This document shows, piece by piece, positions 23,940 to 34,370 of a DNA stretch of 64,000 nucleotides. The stretch covers positions 1 through 64,000 of the forward strand of contig PYST01000101.1 of assembly GCA_003049485.1 (NCBI GenBank), written 5' to 3'. This DNA is from Ophioceras dolichostomum (taxonomy: Eukaryota; Ascomycota; Sordariomycetes; Magnaporthales; Ophioceraceae). Both the position numbers and the translations under genes were made by a program. The notes beneath the pieces are model-generated. The model was not told the origin of the DNA and did not search any database. It saw nothing but the letters and a program-made list of their open reading frames with translations. The first letter of the stretch is position 1; the number at the start of each line of letters is the position of its first letter.

Positions 23940-26229
23940 TCACCATCTCATAGGAGGTGGCTTCGAGGGGAGAGACGAAGATTGAGGATGATGATGTGGT
24001 CTATCGAAGACCGACTGCAGGTACGCGCGCTGGGAGTCAAATGACTGGTAGTTCCCGGCGAGGATGACCTGGAGGATGCTGTTGTTGTTCTGCCCATCAC
24101 CTATCTCATTCTCAAAGGCGGGGGACAGTTCCGCCATCCGCTCCTTCAGAAGACGGTGAGCCTCCGAGAAGGCCGAGACGACTCTGCGTGTGTTGCTAGA
24201 ACCGCCAGAGATGTCGTTCTGTATGTTGTTGGGATCGATAATCGACAGCCGGTCCCTGTTCTTGTACGCAAATGAGACGACATCGTTCTGTTGCTGCGAG
24301 GTTAGAGATGCCTCTGCCTCCGTCGGCCGAAGGGAAGAGGGAGGACGGAGGACATACCTTTGGGATGTATTTAGGCGGGTTCAGTGAGATGGCCAAGTTC
24401 TCGTAGTCGAACTTGTTGCCGTACAGGTCGAAGAACAGCATGAGCATCTCATTGAGATTGTACTCTCCTGTCTGCGTCCGGCTCTGGATGGCCGGGTTCA
24501 GCTGCAACATGCTCACAACGAGACAGACAACGGAGAAGCCGCCGACACCGCCGTTGACGGGTTCGTTGAGGCCGCGCATGGCCAGGAAGTGCTTGACCAA
24601 CGTGACCAAGATCGGCATCGCCGGGTACTCCTCTCGCCAGGCAGTAAAAGTCTTGATGGCATCAACGCCCGAGGTGTTCTCGAAGGAGATGTCGACCTTC
24701 AGCCCGGTCCTGGCGTCGACGTATTTCACGAGCGGCACCCGCGCCTTCGCGACGGTTTCGATGCGGTCGTCTCGAGCGACGCGCGAACGCTCTAAGTAAC
24801 GACCTACTTTGAACACAAGCTTCTTCGGGTTGTAGACCGATGCACCGCCGTTCATATACGCGTCGGAGCAGAAGGCCAGGTCCATGTCCCCAGTAGGGAG
24901 ATACAGTCCAGACATGAAGGACCCGAACGGGTAGACCTTCCCGTCCCTGAAGGACTTTCGGAGAAGCTGGCCGAGATCATCGACGAGTCCCTGCCTGATC
25001 TTCTGCTCGAAGTCGCGGGGCCTGACGTATTCGTAGAAATCGAGAATCTCTCGGTGCAGATGAGCGGCGACGGATGCGCACGGGTCACTGTCTCGAACGA
25101 ACCATGGGCAAGCGTCACGGTCCCTCACGGGCTCCCACTCCCAAGTGATGAATCCGTCAGCCATTTTGGTAGTGTGTTTCTTGAGTCTGGCGTGGTCGGG
25201 CAGTTGGATGATCTGGTCGTTGTGGGTGCGCTTGCGACTGCCCAAGGGTTGTTGTTGTTGAGATGGGGCACGATCAGCTGGCCTAGAGGGTTGGGGTCTT
25301 GAGGACCAAGTAGTGTCCGTCACGCTGCGCGCATCTCCGATTGATTGTGACGCGGACAAAGACAAACTTTGCTGCGCGACCTCCTCTTCGTCGTCGCTAA
25401 AGCCACAAGATATGAAATCCGCGGCGTCAGCGGGGACGGAAGCTTTTACGCCTTCAGCAGGTTGCACGCGAGCCTTTCTGATCAGCTGCACGACGTCTTT
25501 CTTCTTTTGCTGAGTTGTGTCGGGTGGGGGGATTGCAGTGTACGGGTCAGGATTAGACCACTTGGGTGCCTGATTACCGGCCGTAGGGTTGTTGCCCGTC
25601 CGAAGTTTCTTTTGGGAAGGTCCACTGCTGGTCTGCCCAGCGGAGTCCTCGCCCTCGCCCTCGCCCTCCGACATGTCCATCTCTGCCTCATCACTGTCGG
25701 ACAGCTCCTCGAGCGCGCGGTACTTAACCCCGCTTCCGGCATCAGCATACGATAGCTCCTGGTTGGACGTATGAGAAATGTTCAAAAATGGGCGGTCCGC
25801 AGCCAATCGCCGTGGACCACCTCGGAACGACGAGCCACCGCCGCGACCGGGCCGATATGGCCCATCATACCCGCGCCTGCTCCTGTGATCGTGTCGCTGC
25901 TGGTCACGGCCTCCAACGGCTCTACCGTTGGAACGCGGACCAGTCGGCGGGGGAGGACCACCGCTGCGTGCGTCCTGGATTCCTGGTGGCTTCTCCGCGC
26001 GGAAAGTAAAGTCACCACGTGGAGGCTTGAAGCTGTCGTAGCCAGGCGGGGGAGGATAGTATGAGCCCTGATTGGGGTGGCTGTTGCCGGGGTACGACGG
26101 CGGGGGCGGTGGATGGTAGGAACTAGACAGCGACCGGTACGAATCTCGTTTAGGGCCGCGAGGTGACGGCGGACGAGGGGGATAATCGCGCCGGGGACGG
26201 CCACCAGAGTATGGCCTATGACTGGACAT
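23940..26229 (-). CDS. Trf4/Cid14-type non-canonical poly(A) polymerase
   Basis: Two exons (minus 26229-24358 and 24287-23940; the acceptor could also be 6 nt earlier) encode about 739 residues. Nuclear poly(A) polymerase of the TRAMP complex, which tags aberrant and non-coding RNAs for exosome degradation. Polymerase-beta nucleotidyltransferase motifs are visible: GSFMSGLYLPTGDMDLAF at about residues 434-451, holding the GS and the first two catalytic Asp, then LKVDISFEN with the third Asp at about 512. The PAP-associated region follows (LVTLVKHFLAMRGLNEP, GGVGGFSVVCLVVSMLQ, NEMLMLFFDLYGNKFDY). Exon 2 continues the family's conserved RNRDRLSIIDPNN and NDISGGSSNT. The N-terminal 200 residues are Arg/Gly/Pro-rich, as in RNA-binding tails. 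It forms the left border of the polyketide cluster. Confidence 0.92.
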
Positions 26230-26768
26230 CGCGGATGTTCAATGTGCCTTTTGGACACGCCTTCTTCTTGCCTGACAAATGAGTGATACTCTCAATGTTA
26301 GCTTGCCCAAGCACGGCGATCGCGCCGCAATCTGTCGAATTTCGGGTATGTAGGGGGACGCTGTTTTGAACTTTTGGTGAATGGGAACGACAGGAAAAAA
26401 TAATGGGCGCAAATCGGGCGCAGGCATGCCACTTGCTCAATCGGGCCTAAGTGAGGGCGATAAGCACTAGCAGAATTTCAGCAGGAGCAGGTGGTCGTGC
26501 AGGGCAAGGCATGAGGATCTGTTATGGCAGGCGTTTTATCTCCGCTTATCAGTCACATGACAAGAACACGACTGCTTCACCACCAGACGCGGACATATGC
26601 ACTCGCTGGAGAACCACGATTCTACGTAATCTGCAATATAGAAAACATGCAGAGAGACCCAATGACGCATGGGATTGAGAACTAATGATCACGAGTACGC
26701 CTGAAACCAAAAGTCAGAAACCCTGAGTTTATTATACGTCACGCAAACAGTTCTAAGTCACCTGCCAA
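26230..26768. other. Intergenic spacer between Trf4 and PKS
   Basis: 0.5 kb holding the Trf4 promoter and the PKS 3' flank (both genes are on the minus strand). No coding region or clear motif is recognised. Confidence 0.6.
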
Positions 26769-29700
26769 TCACGTGAAAGACACGATCTTGCTCTTCCCGC
26801 ACACAGCCTTAGCCAACGTTTGGATGGACCCGCTGGAGAGCAGCTCGAGGACCTGCATGTTGGCCTCGAACTCGCGCGCGATGAAGTTGCGGATCTCGAT
26901 GGCCACCAGCGAGTCGAGCGGGTAGTGCGACAGCGACCTAGTCACGTCGAGGTCCTCGGGCTCGAGCATCAGCACCGTCGAGATCTTGTCCACCAGCCCC
27001 GCGCACACTACGGCCTCGGCCTCCTCCCTGGACGCTGCGGCCTTCAGTGCCGCCGCGCCGAATGCCACTGCGGCTCGGCGGCGGGCGGAGCCGTCGCCGT
27101 CCGCCGCCGCCGCCTCAGCAGCGGCCGCCTCCTCCTCCATCGCCAAGCGCAGGTGCTTGAACTTGGCGTCGCTCGTCCAGAACGGCCGCATGGCGGGCGT
27201 GATGCGCATGCCCGTGATGGCGTGCCCCCCACACGACCCGCTCAGCCTCCCCGTGATGGCGGCGCCCAGCAGCGCCAGCACCTCGGCCTCGCAGATGCTG
27301 TCGCTGCCCAGGTTGCGCGCCACCTCGGCGAGGCGCTCGGTGCCGCCGTTGGCGAGGTAGCCCGAGTCCGACACCATGGTCAGGTCGAGCGACGCCGCCG
27401 GCAGCCCTTGCGCGATGCGGTGCTGCACGAGCGCGTTGAGGAAGCAGTTCGCCGCCGCGTAGGCCGCCTGGCCCCTGTTGCCCACCGCGCCGGCCGCGGA
27501 GGAGATGGCGACGAAGAAGTCGAGTGGCGCTCCGGAGAGGGCGTGGTGAATGTTCCATGCGCCTTGGACCTTGCCCTCGATCACCGTGGTGTAGTCTTCC
27601 CAGGTCATTTTCTCGAAGAGGACGTCCTGTGCGCATGTGGGAGATGGTGATTTTTCCTTGCTGTCAGCCGATTTCCCTTTCCTTGCTCTGTGCGTGTAAA
27701 GTGTACCGATGGTCCAAGTGGATGATCCGAAGGGATTATTGAAAGAACCTAGGCACATATCCTGTGATGACTTACGTGTAACACCATGGTTCCGTGAACG
27801 ACGCCTCGTACAGGGGGCAAACCCTGCAGCCCGCTGGCGACCAGCCGGTCGACCTCGTCCTTGTTGACGACGTTGCACTTTCGCACAACGATATTGGCGC
27901 CAGTCGCGCCGAGGTCGTCGATCAGCTCTTTGACTTTGCCGGTTGCCGACCCGCTTCGGGACACAAGGACGATGTTGCGGGCGCCGTTGCCGACCATCCA
28001 TCGTGCCATGCTCCTGCCGAGCCCGCCGGTGCCACCGATAAGGATGTACGTGGCGTCTGCCCGGAGGAAGTCGCCTTTGAATTGTTGGGATCGTGTTGCC
28101 TATCATGATGAGTTCCCCTGTGTGTCAGCAAAATACACCCTTACTCTATCTGTAGTTGCAATAATCGACCGGCCTCGAGAGAAGCGTGTGCTGAACTGAA
28201 CTGAACCGACCTTGACGACCTCGCCCGGCCGTGGCACCACCACCAACTTCCCCGGCAGCTTCGCGGTCTGCAGCGACTTGAACGCCGTCTCGACGTCCGA
28301 GATTGGGAACGCAGTGACCGGCGCGACCGGCCGTATCTTGCCGTTCTCCAACAGCCTCGCCACATCACGTATCAGCCGACCGATGACCTTGGGCCTCTCC
28401 GCCGCCACGGCGAAGATGTCGACCGAGATGTAGCTCGAGTTGCTGTTCGTGCCCGCCGCCATCTCCAGCCTCGTCTTGTGGTTGCTGCCGTGCTGCGCGT
28501 CCTTCCGCCCGATGTCAACGAACCTGCCGAAGTTGTTCAGGCACTCCCACGACTCCCGCAGCGCGTCGCCCGTGGCCGAGTTGAGCACCACGTCGACGCC
28601 CTGTCCCTTGGTCGCCAACCGCACTGCGCTGCCGAACGCCGCGTTGCGGCTGTAGTAGATGCGGTCCTCGGGAATGCCGTACTCGGCCATCAGGAGCTGC
28701 TTCTTCTCCGCGTTGCCCACCGTGGCGAAGATTTCTGCCCCGACCAACTGCGCGAGGCAGATGGCCGCTTGGCCGACGGGACCGGCCGCGGCGTGCACCA
28801 GGACGCTCTCCCCCTCGGCTAGCCTGCCGAGCTCGATCAGGCCGTAGTAGGCTGTGCAGAACGCCAGTGGCAGCGTCGCGGCCGCTTCGAAGGTGGTCGA
28901 GTCTGGTATTCTGAAGACGGTCGCGGCCCTCGTGCGGACTTTGAAGGCGTATCCTCCCCCCTGGATCAGAGCTGCCACCCGATCGCCGGTCTTGAGGCTG
29001 CTGGAGACGTCTGCTCCGACAGCGGCCACCACACCACTGACCTCGAAGCCGGGCTCGTCGTCCACCTGGGCCTTGGCCGCCAAGAGGTCGCGGTGGCTCA
29101 TGCCGATGCTCTTGACGTCGATCTCGACCTCGTGCCCGCCGATCAGCCCTCCACTACCACAACTCACCATAGGGTCGTCGACGAAATGCAGCGTGTCCAG
29201 CGCGCCCGGTGTCGTCAGCGCCAACTTCAGGCGCCTCTGCTGCCCCGCAAACGGCGCATCCTCCAGCGTGGACGGGTTGATCTGCTGGTGGACCACCGCG
29301 TTCGTCTGCGGATCGTTGACGATGCGCGGCGTGAAGAACGACCCGCCCCTCTCCATGAACTCCAGCTCCGAGTCGCTCGACGCGCCCCGGCCGAACACGG
29401 CCTTAAACACCTTAATGATCGCCTCCGCGGTCTGCTCCTCCAACAGGCGCGCCCGGCCGTCCAGGTCCAGCGTCGCGAACCGCATGGCGCTCTCCGAGCG
29501 GATCGACCGGCTGAGGCCCGCGATCATGTTGGCCTCTGGGCTGGTGGAGTGGCCGTAGGCGCCGCGGACGACCCAGAGACAGCCTTCTGCGCCCGTCAGG
29601 GCGGTCTGGAGCTGGGCGAACTGCGTGGCCGTGAGGGTAGAGAGCATCGGCCTGTCGAGCTCGGAGAGGAAGATGATGGTTTTGCCTTGGGCGTCGATGG

Positions 29701-32700
29701 ACCCCAGGCTTCCTGCGTCGGGCATCCGGGCGGTGAGCCGCTCAATCTCGACCAGCAGGCCCAGCGCCACGAGGTTCTGGATGTTGGAGTCGTCGTGGAT
29801 GATCACGATTGGCAGGTCTGGGAACGAGCCTGCTTTGGATACCCCATCTGTGACGGTTTCGGATACCACTCCGTTGGGCTCCTCTGCCTCTGCCTGTGTG
29901 CCGCTGCTCCCGCTGCTTGAGAGCGGCTCCAAGATCGGCTCCCACTCCATCTTATAGCAGAGCTCTCTGGCTGCCTCCACGTCGAGCTGCGTCTCTCCAT
30001 CGATGATGGGGGCGATGTGGAGACCCTCCAGTGTGATCAGCGGCTCCGTGGCGTCGTCACCGCTAGTTGCGATTGTGTCAATCTTCGTCGGCTTCGGCGC
30101 GCCGGGAGAGAACGCCGCGCTGCAGTACGCACGCAGCAGGCGGCCGGGCTCCTTCAAGAACGCGATAGCCTCAGCAGAAACGCACACTTTAGACACCGCG
30201 GAAGGCAGATAGACTGTGTCGAGGCTGGACGACGTGCTGGTCGCCCTGAGGACTGGCCAGTACATCCCGATGAGCGTCTCCAGAAGACAAGGGTGGATGA
30301 TGGGCGAGACAAGGTACTCGTTCGGCATCTCCTTCGAGAAGTCATCCACAGATATCTGTGCGGTCGAGTGTGTGCTGCTCGCCTCGCAGGTCTTTATGCC
30401 CTGGAACGCGGGGCCGAAGACGACGCCCACCTCGGTCATGGCGTCGTACATCTTGTCGGCATCCAATGTTGCAGTGCCTGACTCCTTCACGGCCGCCACG
30501 GTGGATCGCAGCAGAGCCTTGGAGTTCTGGGTCTGGCGGGCGCCGTCCACTTCGTTGGCTGCTTCGCGAGCGTGCGTGGCCACGAGCCCGATGCAGTGCT
30601 CCGTCCAGCCAGCGACCTGCGTGTAGGAGCATATGCGGAACTCGTCCCACACCTCCGACGACGCCAGCGTGCCCTCCTGGTGCGGGCGCAGCGTAGTCGT
30701 GACCTCGACGTCCTGGTCGTCCAGCACCACGAGCGGCTTGGCGATGATGACGTCCCGCAGCTCGAACCTGTCAGGCTTCTGATCCGCCCGGGAGCGATCG
30801 CCGCTGCCTTTCGCTGCCCGCTGGGCGGCAGCCTCGAGTGCCATGACCATAAAGGCGGACATGGGGAACATGGCCAGCGACTGGATCTTGTGCTGCCGCA
30901 ACCAGGGGAGGTCGTCGAGCCGGACGATGTTGCGCCAGGTCGGCTCCAGGTCGTTGGAGTAGATGGCCTCGACGCCGAGAATGTCGCTCCGCAGCTGCGA
31001 GCGGAACTTGTGCCGGGACGTCAGCCGCGACTCCTGCCAATACTTGGTCTGGTAGTTCCAGGGGTAGCGCGGCAGGTCGGTCAGCAGGCTGGGCGGCTTG
31101 CCGGGCTTCGGGAAGTTGACGGCGCCGAAGTTGAGGTTCGCGCCCTTGGTGAAGAGCGAGGCCGCCAGGTCCATGGTTGTCTCCACCGCGTCCTTCTTCC
31201 GCACGAGGGCCGAGTCGTACGTGACCTTTGCCGCTGCGCCACCGACGTGCTTGAGGATCTGCTTGACGGGGCCCTGCAGCGCTGCGTGGGGACCCAGCTC
31301 AACGAGCGTGCTGACGCCCGTCTTGAAGCTGTCGACTGGGGCGAGCATGCTCTCGACTGCTTCGGAGAAGCGTACGGGGCAAGTCAGGTTGTCGACCCAA
31401 TAGCTCGGCTGCAGCTCGGACCCGCTGATGAGGCGCCCGTGAAGGGATGAGTGGAACTTGACGTCCGACGGCGTGGGTGGTGGGAGGTTGGCGAGGGCTG
31501 CGCGGTACTCCTTTGCCACCAAGTTCATGTGGTGCGAGTGGTAGGCCGTATCGACCATCAGTCGCCGGTTGAACATCTGCTTGTCCGCCACGATCTTCTC
31601 CAGCTCGGCCAGGGCGGGCTCGTCGCCCGAGATGGTCAGGCTTGACGGGCTGTTGAAGCACGCGATTCGCACCTCCCTCTCCTGGAGGCCCTCGATGAGG
31701 GGCTGGACCTCCTCTTTGGTGCCCCCCACCGCCATCATGCGGCCATCGAGCTCCGGAAATCGTTTCTTGAGGACCGGAATCAGCCGGCCCCTGTGGTACG
31801 CGACCGTCAAGGCCGATTCCGCGGTAATGATGCCAGCCGCATATGCGGCGCCTATTTCTCCGCTGGAATGGCCCGCCACGGCTGTGGGCTTTACGCCCCA
31901 GCTCTGCAGCAAATCGACGAGGGCGAGCTGGACGGCCGTGCATGCGGGTTGGCTGATATGGGCCTCGCTCACACGAGTCGTCTTCTCGTCTCGGGACAGC
32001 TCCTCCACTAGAGCCCATTCAGAGCCGAGCCTAATAAGGTGTCGATCTGCCATGTCGATCCGGTCCCTAAATACGGGGTATTGGTCGTACAATTCCTTGC
32101 CCATGGCCCACCACTGCGCACCCTGCCCAGTAAAGATGTAGCCAATGCGAAGCGATTCGAGCTCCTTGCGCGTCACGGCCTGCTGGGCGTTCATCGCCTC
32201 GATCAGCTCGAAGGAGTCCTTGGCGTGGATCGCGGCCCTCCACTGCAGCATCGATCTCCGTTGGCCCAGCGTGTACGCGAGGTTGTACATGAGGGCCATC
32301 TCGAAAATTTCCGGGCGCTGTTCGAGGAAGACCATCGTGTTCTTCATCACGGTGGCCAGCGCCGTCTTGTCGTTGGCGCTGAAGACAAACATCTTGTGCT
32401 GCTTCTCCACCAGCTCGGTCGACATCGCGTCGAGCTTCGGTTTGAACGGCGCCGCCTCCATCACCACGTGGCCGTTAGTGCCGCCGAAGCCGAAGTTGTT
32501 GACGCTGATGTACTTCTTCCCGCGCGGCCAGGGGCGTTGCATTACCGGCACCTTCAGGTTCCACTGCTTCCACGGGATCTTGGGGTTCGGGCTCTTGAAG
32601 TCGTAGTTCGGCAGGATGAAGTTGCGCTCGAGCATCAGGGCCGCTTTGACGATGCCTGCGATGCCGGAGGCAGCCTCCAGGTGGCCGATGTTGGATTTGA

Positions 32701-34370
32701 CTGAACCAATAAACAATGGGTCTCTCGGCGTGCGGCCTTTGCCGAGGACCTTGTGGATGGCGGTCGCCTCGATCGGGTCCCCGACCTTGGTGCCGGTCCC
32801 GTGCGCCTCGACGAAGCCGCAATCTTTCGGGTTGAGGTTGAAGTTACGGTACACTTGCTCCATCAATGATTCTAAAATCATGGCTGTCAGCTTCTTCCTC
32901 TGTTGTTTGAACACGATCCACCCTCCTCTCCTTTCGTTGTTGTTTATTATTTCTCTCACACCACTGTCACATTCGTCGGCTTACCTTGCGCCTCTCCGTT
33001 CGGCATGGTGATACCGGGGGTTTTGCCGTCCTGGTTGATTCCCGTCCCGACAATGACCGCCCGGATCGCGTCGTTGTCCTTGACGGCCTGGCCAAGCGGC
33101 TTCAACACGACCATGGCACACCCTTCACCGCGGCCGAACCCTGTCCCGCGACTGTCGAAGGCGATTGATCGACCCGAGTCCGACAGAAGTCTGAACCCTT
33201 CGGTCAGCGGCAGATCTAGTCTAGGGGAAAGATCAGAAGCGCCAAGGACTACTCGAGATACCTACCTGCACGTGGAAAACGAAATCCAGAATTCCGGCAA
33301 CATATTCAAATGGCATCCTCCGACAAGCGCCAGGCTGGACTCCCCGGACCGCAGGCTTTGGCACGCCAGATGAACCGCGACCATGCTGGAAGAGCAGGCC
33401 GTATCGGACGTGAAACTGGGCCCCCTCAGATCGAAAAAGTGCGAAATTCTGTTGGATTGCATCGCATAGGCGCAGCCTTTTTATTTCCCGGCCGTGCGTT
33501 TGTCCGTCAGCATTTCCCCTGGGTTCGAGGTTTGAGGTTGGACAGCATCTTTCGCTAGTAGCCAAACTTACCGGTTGCCTGATGCATCGGGATGGTGTCG
33601 CTGTCCCGAGAGAGGTGCGATTCGTACTCCGGGAACGAGCCCCCGACGAAAACACCGACGTCCTTCCCGACGATATGGTGCTTGGGGATCCCGGCGTTCT
33701 CCAGAGCTTCGAACGTGCATTCGAGGAGCAGTCGCTGCTGCGGATCCATGGAGATGGCCTCCTTTTCGGTGAGCCCGAAAAAGGGGGCGTCGAACGTCCG
33801 CAGGTCTTCATTGAGGAAGTTCCCGCCAACGGGGTTGTAGCAGCCTCCCTTCCCCGCGTTTGGGTGGTAGAAGCTGGCCGGGTCGAATCGCTCAGGGGGT
33901 ATCTCGCTGAACCCCGTGCGACACCGGGAGAGGAGCTCCCAGAACTCGCGGGGGCTGGTAACGCTGCCTGGCATGCGGCATCCTATGCCCACGATGGCGA
34001 TGGGCTCTGGCGTCTTTGGGGTGGCGGAAGGGCTGGGTTCAGCGGTACCATTAGCGGTGCTTCCTGTGACATACTGGTGAAAAGTATGTCCATTGAAGCC
34101 GTTGCCGCTGGTCTCGCCATTGGTATGTCCGTTGGCATGGCCGTTGACTTGGCCGTTGACTTGACCGTTGACACGACCATCGCCGTTGATATGGACATGC
34201 CCAGTGGGGGTGGCATGTGCGTTGAGGTCCGACGCGGCTCTGCCACCGTTGCTGCCCATGAACCTGGCAGCGGCAGCGCCTGTGAAGCGACTCCAGTAGC
34301 TCACACCAGCACCAGCCGACGACGGCGGGCTGGTGTTTGCGCTATCAGGCAGGGCGGCACCGGGAGCCAT
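26769..34370 (-). CDS. Highly reducing type I polyketide synthase (KS-AT-DH-ER-KR-ACP)
   Basis: Six exons (minus 34370-33572, 33476-33266, 33190-32985, 32871-28211, 28099-27776, 27626-26769) give about 2352 residues. The iterative enzyme should build a reduced polyketide from malonyl-CoA. KS from about 121: Cys294 in DTACSSSM, His429 in VEAHGTGT, His469 in KSNIGHLEAA. AT: TGQGAQW at about 653-659 and Ser741 in GHSSGE. DH: His1066 in LRQHKIQ, but Glu1270 (HPCLLETL) stands where the catalytic Asp is usual. ER about 1616-1959, with VHAAAGPVGQAA. KR: LIGGTGGLGRS and the Ser/Tyr2123/Asn2127 set in GNRGQAAYAAAN. ACP: Ser2306 in YPLDSLVAIE. No C-methyltransferase and no thioesterase or reductase release domain is present. 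Residues 60-95 are a (V/H)NG-rich linker. The exon 4/5 junction (donor GTCGGT) is the least certain part. The FSH hydrolase gene is divergent from it. Confidence 0.94.
34119..34205. repeat. Asn-Gly coding repeat in the PKS N-terminal leader
   Basis: Short degenerate repeats of 12-15 bp, with GCCGTTGAC-like cores on the plus strand, encode successive VNGQ, VNGH and TNG units ahead of the KS domain. Such leaders occur in several fungal PKSs and probably act as flexible spacers. Confidence 0.65.

Noticed and set aside
29093..29920. Long plus-strand frames antisense to the PKS
   Set aside because: These are shadows caused by the strong GC bias at third codon positions of the PKS; the same effect explains long antisense frames over sip5, Trf4, PL4 and the 61-64 kb gene.
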